This document shows, piece by piece, positions 26,986-37,688 of a stretch of DNA of 64,000 nucleotides; positions within the stretch are counted from its first letter, which is position 1, and every line of letters begins with the position of its first letter. Both the position numbers and the translations under genes were made by a program. Source of the stretch: Acidobacteriota bacterium (lineage in GTDB: Bacteria > Acidobacteriota > Terriglobia > Terriglobales > Acidobacteriaceae). The stretch spans positions 682,001-746,000 of the forward strand of contig JACPYL010000012.1 in the NCBI GenBank assembly GCA_016196065.1, written 5' to 3'. The notes under the pieces are model-generated. The model made no database searches, was not told the origin of the DNA, and saw only the letters and a list, made by a program, of their open reading frames with translations.

Positions 26986-28329
26986 ATGACCTTGCTCGAT
27001 CCACTCTTCGGTTCGGCTGCGATGGACGACGTCTTCTCTGACGGCGTCCGCCTGCAGCGCATGCTCGATTTCGAAGCCGCACTTGCCATGGCCGAAGCTC
27101 GCTGCGGCATGATGCCTGTCGCTGCGGCGCAGGCCATCACGGCAAAATGCAAGGCGAGTTTGCTCGACTTGGATGCGTTGGCGAACGCGACGGCACTTTC
27201 TCTGAACCCTGCCATTCCATTGGTCAAGCAGCTTACCGCGCTGGTGGCGAAAGATGATGCGGATGCCGCCCGGTTCGTCCACTGGGGCGCGACCAGCCAG
27301 GATGCTAATGACACTGGGCTGGTTCTGCAGATGCGACAGGCCTTCGAACTACTCGATGCCGATCTGAATTCACTGCGCAGCAGCCTGGTTCAGTTGGCAC
27401 AGAAACATCGTTCGACGCCGATCGCTGGCCGCACTCTCATGCAGCACGCGCTTCCTACAACTTTCGGAGCGAAGGTCGCAGGTTGGCTGGACGCGTTGAA
27501 TCGCCACCGCGAACGTCTCGCCGAAACGCGAAAGCGCGCGCTGGTCCTGCAATTTGGAGGTGCAGTTGGAAATCTGGCTGCATTGCAGGACAAAGGATTG
27601 CAAGTTGCACAGGCGTTGGCGAATGAACTTCACCTGGACTTGCCGGTCACGCCCTGGCATGCGCATCGCGACCGGGTTGCGGAAGGAGCAACCACGTTGG
27701 GGCTGTGCGTCGGAACCCTGGGCAAGATCGCTCGCGACATTTCTCTGCACATGCAGACTGAGATTGCCGAAATTTCCGAACCCTCCGCGGAAGGGCGCGG
27801 CGGTTCTTCGACCCTGCCGCACAAACGAAATCCAGTAGGCGCAGGAATCGTGCTGTCGGCAGCGACACGAGTGCCGGCATTAGTCAGCACCATGTTGAGC
27901 GCAATGGTGCAAGAGGATGAACGCGGCCTCGGGAACTGGCATGCAGAGTGGGAAACGCTCCCACAGATATTTCGATTAGCTGGTGGCGCACTTCACCAGA
28001 TGGCGTCGATTGTTCCCCGCCTTGCGATCGATGCGGATCGAATGCGAAGAAACCTCGATGCAACGCATGGCCTGATTTATGCCGAAGGTGTTGCGACGGC
28101 ACTCGGGCGCCACATGGGCAAATCCGCCGCGCATTCTTTGGTCGAAACGGCCAGCAATCAGGCGCGCGAATCGGGGAAGCATCTGCGCGAGGTTCTGGCA
28201 CAGTCGAAATCCGTTACGGAGAATTTGACGGCATCAGACTTGGACCGCCTATTTGCGCCCGAATCCTATCTGGGCTCTGCCGAGCAATTTGTCGATCGCG
28301 TGATCGCCGATACGAGTTTTAGTAAATAG
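26986..28329 (+). CDS. pcaB: 3-Carboxy-cis,cis-muconate cycloisomerase
   Basis: The ATG at 26986 gives 447 residues beginning MTLLDPLFGS, like other PcaB proteins; upstream in-frame starts overlap pcaG and are not conserved-looking. The fumarase/aspartase-superfamily signature GGSSTLPHKRNPVGAG is present, as is the WGATSQDANDTGL segment of PcaB. It cyclises 3-carboxymuconate to 4-carboxymuconolactone. It follows pcaG by ten bases. Confidence 0.95.
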   Translation: MTLLDPLFGSAAMDDVFSDGVRLQRMLDFEAALAMAEARCGMMPVAAAQAITAKCKASLLDLDALANATALSLNPAIPLVKQLTALVAKDDADAARFVHWGATSQDANDTGLVLQMRQAFELLDADLNSLRSSLVQLAQKHRSTPIAGRTLMQHALPTTFGAKVAGWLDALNRHRERLAETRKRALVLQFGGAVGNLAALQDKGLQVAQALANELHLDLPVTPWHAHRDRVAEGATTLGLCVGTLGKIARDISLHMQTEIAEISEPSAEGRGGSSTLPHKRNPVGAGIVLSAATRVPALVSTMLSAMVQEDERGLGNWHAEWETLPQIFRLAGGALHQMASIVPRLAIDADRMRRNLDATHGLIYAEGVATALGRHMGKSAAHSLVETASNQARESGKHLREVLAQSKSVTENLTASDLDRLFAPESYLGSAEQFVDRVIADTSFSK

Positions 28330-28338
28330 AGAGACGTC

Positions 28339-29125
28339 ATGCCGTTTGCCCAAATCGGAGATATACAGACTCGATACGATCTCACCGGCGAGAACGGACC
28401 GGTACTCGTGCTCTCCAATTCTCTCGGCACGAACTTCTCGATGTGGGACCCGCAGATGGCAGAGCTTGCGAGAAGTTTTCGCATCCTGCGCTACGACACG
28501 CGTGGACATGGCCAGACCTCGGTCACGGCGGGTGACTACACGATCGAACAGCTTGGGAGCGACGTCCTCGCACTACTCGACCATTTGCAACTGGAGCGCA
28601 TTCATTTCTGCGGCCTGTCGATGGGCGGCATAATCGGCCTGTGGCTGGGGGTGCATGCGCCTGACCGATTGCACAAGTTGATTGTCAGTAACACGGCGGC
28701 GAAAATCGGTACCGCGGAGATGTGGAACGCTCGCATTGCAACCGTCCGCAAAGATGGGATGAAAGAAGTCGCTGCGGCGGTGATTCAGCGCTGGTTCACT
28801 CCCGAGTTTCGCGCGACATCGCCGGATCAAATTGCGCGGGCACAAGCGATGCTCGAGGCCTCGCCACCCGCGGGATATGCGGCATGTTGTGCCGCCATTC
28901 GCGACATCGATCTGCGCGACGCAGTGAGCTCGATCAGAGTCCCAACGCTGGTGAGCGGCGGCTCGAAGGATCCGGTCACTTCCATGGCGGACGCTCAATA
29001 TCTGACCGAGCGTATCCCCGGATCCGTGCTGGCGGAACTCAACGCTGCGCATCTTTCGAACGTCGAGCAGGCGGGCGCGTTCACCAATGCGGTAGCCGAT
29101 TTTCTGTCCAGGAAGGGAATGCACA

Positions 29126-29133
<8 letters not shown>
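28339..29133 (+). CDS. pcaD: 3-Oxoadipate enol-lactonase
   Basis: The 264-residue alpha/beta hydrolase has the nucleophile elbow CGLSMGG (Ser at about 97), an oxyanion region SNSLGTNFSMWDPQ and a late His in NAAHLSN. The N-terminal sequence ENGPVLVLSNSLGT is typical of PcaD. It hydrolyses 3-oxoadipate enol-lactone to 3-oxoadipate. In some bacteria it is fused to PcaC; here the two are separate, with pcaC starting eight bases inside its end. Confidence 0.94.
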
Positions 29134-30738
<1,605 letters not shown>

Positions 30739-31197
30739 CTAGCGGCGGTTTCGCGCGGATTTCTTCCCAGCCTTCTTGTGCTTATCAGAAAGGCTTTCGA
30801 TGACTTCCTTCGGCAGAGGCAAGGCTTTCATGCGGTTGGGTTCCGTCGGATGAGCCGCAGCCCAAACTCTCGTCTCACGTCCTTCGAGTAACAGCACCTT
30901 GCCGTGGAAAAATTTGTGTGTGATCACGAAACTGCTCTTGCGGATTTCTGCAACGCTCGATTCGACGAGCAATTCGTCTCCATGGGTGGCGGGAGCGAGA
31001 AACTGCGCGGTTGCCTCCACGACGGGAATGCCGAGGACTTTATGAGATGGGAAAAGTTCACGGATCGGGAGCCCGGCCGCCAGAAAAAGCGCGGTCGTGC
31101 AGTCGTCAAACCAGCGAAAGTAGTTCGCGAAGAAAACGATATGAGCGGGGTCGCAATCTCCGAATTCAACCAGAATACGTCTGCGGTTCACGAGCAT
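30739..31197 (-). CDS. Hotdog-fold acyl-CoA thioesterase (4-hydroxybenzoyl-CoA thioesterase type)
   Basis: The 152-residue protein carries the 4HBT signature FGDCDPAHIVFFANYFRWFD, with the catalytic Asp. It is the right length for the subfamily, apart from a lysine-rich tail (KHKKAGKKSARNRR). It ends one base after the pobA stop on the opposite strand. If it acts on 4-hydroxybenzoyl-CoA it would supply the substrate of PobA. It also lies 39 bases downstream of the GH29 gene and may be read from that operon. The specificity is inferred. Confidence 0.85.
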   Translation of the reverse strand: MLVNRRRILVEFGDCDPAHIVFFANYFRWFDDCTTALFLAAGLPIRELFPSHKVLGIPVVEATAQFLAPATHGDELLVESSVAEIRKSSFVITHKFFHGKVLLLEGRETRVWAAAHPTEPNRMKALPLPKEVIESLSDKHKKAGKKSARNRR

Positions 31198-31236
31198 GTT
31201 GGAATGCGCCTCTTCGTCATGTTCTTTCGCGGCTTG

Positions 31237-32874
31237 CTAGTCAAACAAAATTCGGAACGAGTAAGCATAGTTGCCCGGCGCGCGATCCGGTAGCTGCAAA
31301 TGCAGACCGTCCGACTCCTGTTGCCACGGAATCTTCGCGTCCGAGCCAAGCAAACTGACACTGCGCACTTTCTGACTGCCGAGAGCTTCGCTAGTCAGCG
31401 AACGAATGATCACCCGGCCGTCCGCGGGCCATCCGAATTCGATCGCATAAAGAGTAGAGCCGTGCGTAGTGAAGCGAAAGTCCGCCGGAGTGTAGGGCTT
31501 GCTCGCAGTATCGTGAAACGCACCACCGACCACTACCGTTGGCCCCTCACCGAAATGTTTCCAGGGCCGCGTTCCGTAAATGGCTTCGCCGTTGACCTTG
31601 AGCCAGTCGCCCACCGAGAGCAGGATAGTCTTTTCTTCTTCGGGGATCGTGCCATCAGGGCGCGGAGTGATGTTCAAGAGAAGATTCCCATTCTTGCTGA
31701 CGACATCGACAAGCTGGTGAATGATGAACTCAGGGGATTTGTAAGTGTCGTTCGGCACATATCCCCAGGACGCGTTGCTGATGGATGTATCCGTCTGCCA
31801 GTGCAGAGGCCGAATCTCGGATAACTGTCCACGCTCCACGTCGAAGGTCGCAGTGCCTTCCTGAAAAGCGTTTTGCTTGTAGTTAATGACAGCTGTGCCG
31901 CCACGCTTTGCTGCCTGGTTGTAGTAGTAGGCAGCAAAGCGGCTCACATAGTCGCGAAATGAAGGCTGGCCGATCCACCAGTCGAAGTACAAAAGGTCGG
32001 GATGATATTTCTCTGTTATTTCCGCCGTGCGCGCGAGCCAATCATCCTTGAATTCCGGCGAAACGTACGTCCAATCTTCCAGCAGATTCTCGTCGCCATT
32101 CCGCATCTGGCGAGGATGCGCGGGGCCGTAAAACGCCGCATAGCGAGGGTCGTTGACGTCGGAATCGAACTTGCGGCCGCCATCAAAGAACCAGTCATGC
32201 TCGGCGCGATGCGACGACAATCCCAAATGCAGCCCTTCGGCTCGAAGCGCTTTTGCCAGGTCTCCCACCACATCTCGCTTCGGGCCCATCTTCCCGGCGC
32301 ACCAGTCGGTGAGGCTCGAGTCGTACATCGGAAATCCATCATGATGTTCTGCCACCGGGACGACGTACTTCGCACCCGCGGCGCGAAAGAGCCGCGCCCA
32401 CTCGGCCGGATCAAAGTGCTCGGCCCTGAACATCGGGATGAAATCTTTGTAGCCAAACTGTTTTTGCGGACCGTAAGTCGCCACGTGATGCTTGAACTCG
32501 GGCGTGCCTTCGACATACATGTTGCGCGAGTACCACTCGTTCGCAAACGCTGGGACCGAATACAGTCCCCAATGGATAAAGATTCCGAACTTCGCGTCCT
32601 GATACCAATCGGGCGCACGATACCCCTGCAGTGATTCCCAGTCCGGGCGGAAGGGTCCGTTCGCCGCCTGCTCGTCCACCTTCTTGAGGAAGCCTGCGCG
32701 CGCATCGTCGTATTTGCGGTTCGCTTCTTGCCAGATGCGGTCGGTGGCAACAGGATCCAACGGAGTGGCCTGTGCTCGGCATTCACCGCCGGCCAGTAGC
32801 GCCGTCAGACACCACGCCGCGACACAAGGCAAATAGGTGCGCCAGCGGTACGCTGCGATTGCGAAATTATTCAT
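31237..32874 (-). CDS. Exported GH29 alpha-L-fucosidase
   Basis: The 545-residue protein has a signal peptide (about 1-34, LTALLAGGECRAQ) and a GH29 barrel from about 80. The family stretches WYQDAKFGIFIHWGLYSVP, EHHDGF and the nucleophile Asp298 (DLLYFDWW) are visible. It should remove terminal alpha-L-fucose. A C-terminal strand-rich region resembles the accessory beta-sandwich of this family. It is the last glycosidase in the GH31-GH42-GH29 operon, 12 bases after GH42. Confidence 0.92.
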   Translation of the reverse strand: MNNFAIAAYRWRTYLPCVAAWCLTALLAGGECRAQATPLDPVATDRIWQEANRKYDDARAGFLKKVDEQAANGPFRPDWESLQGYRAPDWYQDAKFGIFIHWGLYSVPAFANEWYSRNMYVEGTPEFKHHVATYGPQKQFGYKDFIPMFRAEHFDPAEWARLFRAAGAKYVVPVAEHHDGFPMYDSSLTDWCAGKMGPKRDVVGDLAKALRAEGLHLGLSSHRAEHDWFFDGGRKFDSDVNDPRYAAFYGPAHPRQMRNGDENLLEDWTYVSPEFKDDWLARTAEITEKYHPDLLYFDWWIGQPSFRDYVSRFAAYYYNQAAKRGGTAVINYKQNAFQEGTATFDVERGQLSEIRPLHWQTDTSISNASWGYVPNDTYKSPEFIIHQLVDVVSKNGNLLLNITPRPDGTIPEEEKTILLSVGDWLKVNGEAIYGTRPWKHFGEGPTVVVGGAFHDTASKPYTPADFRFTTHGSTLYAIEFGWPADGRVIIRSLTSEALGSQKVRSVSLLGSDAKIPWQQESDGLHLQLPDRAPGNYAYSFRILFD

Positions 32875-32886
32875 GTCCCTTTCAGC

Positions 32887-34986
32887 CTACTGCGAGTCCG
32901 ACAGAACCTCGACGCCGTAGGGAGGCAATTCAATCTTGTCCGCCTGCCGGTTTGCCAATAACGCCTTCATGGGATGCGGCAGTTTTACTTCGCGCTGTTC
33001 ATGCGCATAGTTGATGAGGATGAATACTTTCTTCCCACCGCCCACCCTCCGGCTCACTTCCACACCGTCCGGCACCGGGCCGAACGCTGCGGTGACATGG
33101 CTCTGCTGTGCCATCCATTCGGCCGCGGACGAAGTGAGCTTGTCGTCGAGAACGGCGCCGATGTAGGTGATGCGCCCCTTGCCAAACTTGCGGCTGATTG
33201 CTGCTGGTTGATCATCGAGCCAGCCGTTGCTCTTGCCATATTTCAGAAGCACTTCAGAGTCCGGCGTCATGTTCTTCAGCTGTTCAGCCCAGATGCTGGC
33301 GATGCCACTGCCCCACGAGCCGGATACCGGGAAGTCTTTTTCGAGCGCGTAGTACTGTTCCACCCTGCCTCCCAATGCATCCACCAGGAATCCGGGTTGT
33401 CGTTGAGGCAACAGGCCATTGAACTCATCTTTCATGCCGGAGCGAGGTCCGAGCACCAGGTGGCCGCCCTGTCGCACATAGTCCAATAGATGGTCTGCGA
33501 GATCTTTGGGAAGTACGTTCAGGCTGGGAGCGACAACCAACTTGTAGCTGTCAAGCGGAGCATAGGCGCTGATGACGTCCACGGATTGGGAGATCTGGCG
33601 CAAGGCCCGGTAGTAATTCTTCAGGAGGCCGATGTCGTCGTATTTGTCGGTGTGCTTCTGAAACTGGACTGCCCAGTGGCTGTCATAGGAGTACAGCAGC
33701 GCGACTTCGGAGACTGGAACTGTATCGCGGAAGGCACCTTCGACTTGAGCAAATTCATGAGCCGTCTGGCTCACCTCATCATAAAAAGGCACGGGCGTTC
33801 CATCTGGACCGACGAGGACGCCGTGAATCTCCTCCTGCCCGTTGAGAGCACTGCGCCACTGCCAATAGTTGACGTCGTCGGCGCCATGGCCGATGGCTTG
33901 CCATGCCATAGCGCGGGCTTCGCCGCGATCCAGAAAATTGTTCAGAGACGACCAGTTCACCGCTCCGGGCTGCGTTTCCATTACCCAGAAATTCTTCCGC
34001 TTGAACCCTCGCGTCAGGTCGTGCGCGAGCCCGTTGTAGGTCGCATCGACATGCCCGGTGCCAACGTAGTCGTCCCAAGAAGCGAAGCTTAGCGCTTCGG
34101 TGATGGGATAGTGATCGAACCCATCAAAGAAGCCCATCAGGTTTCCGGTGATGAACTGGCGTGGATCCGCGTGCTGCCGGATCACGTCAACCTGAATTTG
34201 TTGATAGGAATTCCAGCTGGCTGTGACAAAACGTTTCCATTCGAGCATCAGGCCAGGGTTGTGACCTCCGATCGGGATTGGTATCTCAGTCCAGTTGTCG
34301 TAGGTCTGGCTCCAATAGGAAGTTGTCCAGCGGGTGTTCAGGTTGTCGAGAGTTTTGTATTTGCTGTGCAGCCAATCTTGAAACTGGTGTCGCGTGACAT
34401 CGTCGTAGGACATCAGCGCGTAACCGTATTCATTGTCGATCTGCCATCCGACAACGTTGGGGTTATGACCGAAGCGAAGCGCCATCTGTTCGGCGATGCG
34501 GCGGCAGAAATCACGGTAGCGCGAAGATGTCGCTGACGCGTGCGCGCGATTGCCGTGGGCCACGCGCTGGCCGTCGGTCTCGACGCGCAGCGTGTCAGGA
34601 TATTTCTGTGTGAGCCATGCGGGCGGCGTTGCCGTAGGTGTCCCCAGGACTGAAACAATATGATGTTTGGCCGCCAAGCTGACGGCGCGTTCCAGCCAGT
34701 CCAGATCGTAGTGGCCTTCGGAAGGCTCCATGCGGCTCCAGGCGAACTCCGCGATGCGAACGACTTTCAAATTCGCAGCTTCCATCAATCGCAGATCTTC
34801 TTCCCAGCGGGATTCGGGCCACTGCTCGGGATACCACGCGACGCCGATCAAAATCGCGTTCTTGCCCGGGATCTGGCTCGGGACGCCTTGGTTGGGAGTG
34901 CTGCTTGAGTTTTGAGCAGACGCAGAGATAAGGCATGACAATACGATCGTCGAAGATATACGTGCGAATAGTCTGGATAAGGACAT
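32887..34986 (-). CDS. Exported GH42 beta-galactosidase
   Basis: The 699-residue protein has a signal peptide (about 1-24) and then GVAWYPEQWPESRWEEDLRLM, typical of GH42. The acid/base Glu186 is in WQIDNEYG and the nucleophile Glu337 in WVMETQPGAVNW. A trimerisation domain (VALLYSYDSHWAVQ) and a small C-terminal beta domain follow. It removes terminal beta-galactose. It sits 15 bases after GH31 and 12 before GH29 in one operon. Confidence 0.94.
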   Translation of the reverse strand: MSLSRLFARISSTIVLSCLISASAQNSSSTPNQGVPSQIPGKNAILIGVAWYPEQWPESRWEEDLRLMEAANLKVVRIAEFAWSRMEPSEGHYDLDWLERAVSLAAKHHIVSVLGTPTATPPAWLTQKYPDTLRVETDGQRVAHGNRAHASATSSRYRDFCRRIAEQMALRFGHNPNVVGWQIDNEYGYALMSYDDVTRHQFQDWLHSKYKTLDNLNTRWTTSYWSQTYDNWTEIPIPIGGHNPGLMLEWKRFVTASWNSYQQIQVDVIRQHADPRQFITGNLMGFFDGFDHYPITEALSFASWDDYVGTGHVDATYNGLAHDLTRGFKRKNFWVMETQPGAVNWSSLNNFLDRGEARAMAWQAIGHGADDVNYWQWRSALNGQEEIHGVLVGPDGTPVPFYDEVSQTAHEFAQVEGAFRDTVPVSEVALLYSYDSHWAVQFQKHTDKYDDIGLLKNYYRALRQISQSVDVISAYAPLDSYKLVVAPSLNVLPKDLADHLLDYVRQGGHLVLGPRSGMKDEFNGLLPQRQPGFLVDALGGRVEQYYALEKDFPVSGSWGSGIASIWAEQLKNMTPDSEVLLKYGKSNGWLDDQPAAISRKFGKGRITYIGAVLDDKLTSSAAEWMAQQSHVTAAFGPVPDGVEVSRRVGGGKKVFILINYAHEQREVKLPHPMKALLANRQADKIELPPYGVEVLSDSQ

Positions 34987-35001
34987 AGGAATCTCTCGAA
35001 T

Positions 35002-37356
35002 CTAACGAGTTATTGTGAGTGTCTTTCCCGTGTAACTAACGATGCGGTCTGGTGTCGCGAAGGGCGCGATACCTGCTCCGTGAGCTTCGGTCACGAAAAC
35101 GACACGGAATGTGTGATTCGTCAGCATGCCGGGAAACTGACCCTGGCGCTCGCCGATCGTCAGCGTCTGTTTCCCTTCGTCCCAATGCAGCGGGATCGTC
35201 GCGTATGCGCCTTTCTCGTAGTTGTAATTGTCGTTTTCGTCTTCGTAGAGAGTAAAGTCGCCGTCCGCTCCACGGTAGACGCGCAGTTCGATTGGATCCG
35301 CTGCGACTTGCGTGGACCACTCGACGTCGGGTCCGAGCGGCACGATTGAGCCTGCCCGAACGAATAACGGAAGACGGTCGAGCGGTGCATCGGCCGTAAT
35401 TTGTTTTCCACCTTCTGCGGTCACTCCGCTCCAGAAGTCGTACCACGTTGCGGCCGGCAGATAGACCGGGCGACCTGTGGCCGATGGCTCCGTTACTGGA
35501 TTGACGAGGAACGCGGGACCGTACATGAATTGGTCCCAGGTGTTCTGGGCGCGCACATCTGTGCGGAAGTCCATCACCAGCGGCCGCATGGGTGTGTAAC
35601 TCCGGTGGGTTGTCTGCCACGCCAGGGAATAGATGTAAGGAAGTAACCGATAGCGGAGGCGGTCGAAGCTAACCAGAATCTTCTGGGCGTCTGGTCCGTA
35701 GGACCACAACTCGTTCTGGTCAGTTTTGCGCGTGCCGTGAACTCGTAGAATCGGGTTGAACGTTCCGTACTGAAACCAGCGAACAAATAGTTCCCGGTAG
35801 GCTGGATCGTCGGGGTCTCCGAAAACGAAGCCTCCAATGTCGGTCGTCCAATATGGAATCCCTGAGAGCGCAAAGTTGAGGCCCGCCGGAATTTGCCTCC
35901 GATAACTGAACCAGTCGGAGTTGATGTCTCCGGACCACGCCGTCACCGCACTGCGCTGCGATCCGGCAAATGCGGAACGGGACAAGATGTATACACGCTT
36001 CTTGTCAGAGGCGCTGCGCTGGCCATCGTAGACGGCGCCCGTGGTGAGCATCGGAAAGAGGTTCACGTAGCGGTCGCCGCTCCCGGCGGCCAGTTTGTGG
36101 CCGAGTTGAATATTTTCTTCCTGACCTTCGGTCTCGGGCTCGGTCGTATCCATCCACCACGCATCGACACCGAGGCTGAACAGGCCCTGATTCACCTGGT
36201 CCCAATAAAACTTGCGTGCCCCGGGGCTGGTTGCGTCGTACGCAGCCATGGCGTCAGTGTGATAAGGCGGCTTCGCATACTTGAACTTGTCGACGAACCA
36301 ACCCTGCTTGTCCATGAAGTCGTAATTGGCAGAGCCCGGCTCAAAGAATGGCCAGATCGAAATCATCAGGTGAAAATTGTCGTGGTGCAGTTCGTCGACC
36401 ATGCCCTTGGGGTCGGGATAGTTCTTGTTGAAGACGAACTCGCCCTTGCGGTTCCACCAGAACCAATCCTGAACAATGTTGTCGACGGGGATGTGCAACT
36501 CGCGGTATTTACGGGCCACTCCAAGAATTTCTTCCTGAGACTTGTAACGGTTCTTGCACTGCCAGAAGCCATAGGCCCATTTGCCGAACAGTGGAGCTTG
36601 TCCGGTAAGGTCGCGGTAGCCCGCAATGACCGCGTCGAGTTCAGGGCCATAAAAAAAATAGTAGTCAACGACGTCCGCAACTTCGGAACTGATGTACAGG
36701 TAGTTGGCAAAGCGGTTGTTGAAGCGGCTGCGGGAAGCGTTGTTCCAGAAGATCCCGTAGCCGTTGCTGGAAACGAGGAACGGTACGGCGATGCTGGTGT
36801 TGTCCTGCGAAATGTCGACCGACTCACCACGATAGTTCCAGACACCGGACTGATGCTGTCCAAGCCCGTAGAGGCCTTCCCTGGATCCGTAGATGTTGAG
36901 GAAGGACTCCGCGCGATAGGTGTCTTCGCCATTGACGCGGACCGGAGTCAATTTCCGGGACTCTTCCTTTACCAACTGCTTGTCGTTGAGGTCGCGGTAG
37001 GTAATGGCGCCGTTCTTGCGGGCGACGACCACTTTGAGGCGTGCGGTGGTGAGAGTGAAATCTTCGGGATTCGACTGCATCGTCCACTTAACAGCGGGCC
37101 AGTCTTTCTTCATGATGACGGGGTCGAATCGCTCTGGGAAAGAAGCTGTACGGGAATAGAGAACATGAACGGCCGAGTCCGAGCAGACAAGAATTTTCAA
37201 GAAACCCGTCTTCATCGTGAAAACGACACCGTCCGCCTGTTGCTGGCTTCCGGTGACGGGATTCATGGGAGTCCACTGGGCCATCGCTGCCGAAACCAAT
37301 CCCAACAGGATCGCGACGGTCAGGGACGCACGCTTGGATTGCGTTTTGAGCCACAT
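35002..37356 (-). CDS. Exported GH31 alpha-xylosidase/alpha-glucosidase
   Basis: The 784-residue protein has a signal peptide (about 1-26). The GH31 catalytic core includes the acidic pocket around LGQHQSG, the substrate region VQDWFWW and the nucleophile Asp403 (GVDAWWMDTTEPE). The WxxD-type tail TTEPE and the neighbours (beta-galactosidase, alpha-fucosidase, xylulokinase) favour alpha-xylosidase over alpha-glucosidase, though the sequence alone does not prove it. A C-terminal GH31-type beta domain follows. First gene of the glycosidase operon, divergent from the symporter. Confidence 0.92.
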   Translation of the reverse strand: MWLKTQSKRASLTVAILLGLVSAAMAQWTPMNPVTGSQQQADGVVFTMKTGFLKILVCSDSAVHVLYSRTASFPERFDPVIMKKDWPAVKWTMQSNPEDFTLTTARLKVVVARKNGAITYRDLNDKQLVKEESRKLTPVRVNGEDTYRAESFLNIYGSREGLYGLGQHQSGVWNYRGESVDISQDNTSIAVPFLVSSNGYGIFWNNASRSRFNNRFANYLYISSEVADVVDYYFFYGPELDAVIAGYRDLTGQAPLFGKWAYGFWQCKNRYKSQEEILGVARKYRELHIPVDNIVQDWFWWNRKGEFVFNKNYPDPKGMVDELHHDNFHLMISIWPFFEPGSANYDFMDKQGWFVDKFKYAKPPYHTDAMAAYDATSPGARKFYWDQVNQGLFSLGVDAWWMDTTEPETEGQEENIQLGHKLAAGSGDRYVNLFPMLTTGAVYDGQRSASDKKRVYILSRSAFAGSQRSAVTAWSGDINSDWFSYRRQIPAGLNFALSGIPYWTTDIGGFVFGDPDDPAYRELFVRWFQYGTFNPILRVHGTRKTDQNELWSYGPDAQKILVSFDRLRYRLLPYIYSLAWQTTHRSYTPMRPLVMDFRTDVRAQNTWDQFMYGPAFLVNPVTEPSATGRPVYLPAATWYDFWSGVTAEGGKQITADAPLDRLPLFVRAGSIVPLGPDVEWSTQVAADPIELRVYRGADGDFTLYEDENDNYNYEKGAYATIPLHWDEGKQTLTIGERQGQFPGMLTNHTFRVVFVTEAHGAGIAPFATPDRIVSYTGKTLTITR

Positions 37357-37453
37357 ATTTATGAGGACCTCACGGAAATATTGGGAATTGCCGTCATGTC
37401 ATTGCGAGGAAACTCTGGCATCCACCTTGTGTTCTGTCAAACGCTCGAGGCAC

Positions 37454-37465
37454 GTAAACGCTAAC
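37454..37465. promoter_or_regulatory. Candidate LacI-type operator on the GH31 side
   Basis: GTAAACGCTAAC matches the pattern GTnAACGTTnAC, shared by the two stronger sites of this locus, at 11 of 12 positions. It lies about 100 bases upstream of the GH31 start. The rest of the 332-base gap to 37689 holds the symporter promoter and no other gene that I can see. Confidence 0.5.
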
Positions 37466-37564
37466 GGCGTCCTGAGCCTCGAAAGTCGTCTCAGCCGGAG
37501 CCGGAAAACCCCGACTGGCCTGCGTCATCACCATGAAATATTGGCCCGGACGCGACAATAGAAC

Positions 37565-37624
37565 TTGACAAGCCCTGCAATAGAGAATAAACACTCAATC
37601 GGCGGGACCGTCAACGTTTACGGT
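37565..37624 (+). promoter_or_regulatory. Symporter promoter with LacI-type operator
   Basis: TTGACA at 37565-37570 and TAAACA at 37588-37593 are separated by 17 bases. Just downstream, 37607-37624 is an 18-bp palindrome, ACCGTCAACGTTTACGGT, with eight of nine pairs matching and the CG centre typical of LacI-family operators. Its core is shared with the site before lacI. A repressor there would block initiation of the symporter operon. Confidence 0.65.
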
Positions 37625-37688
37625 GCGGCTATCTTTCAGATGACGACTTCATGGAAGGACATGCACTCCACTCGCTGACCTCACACGC

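Noticed and set aside
35893-37464. Long open frame of 523 codons on the plus strand
   Set aside because: It is antisense to the GH31 gene, whose motifs are clear, and its product has no family features.
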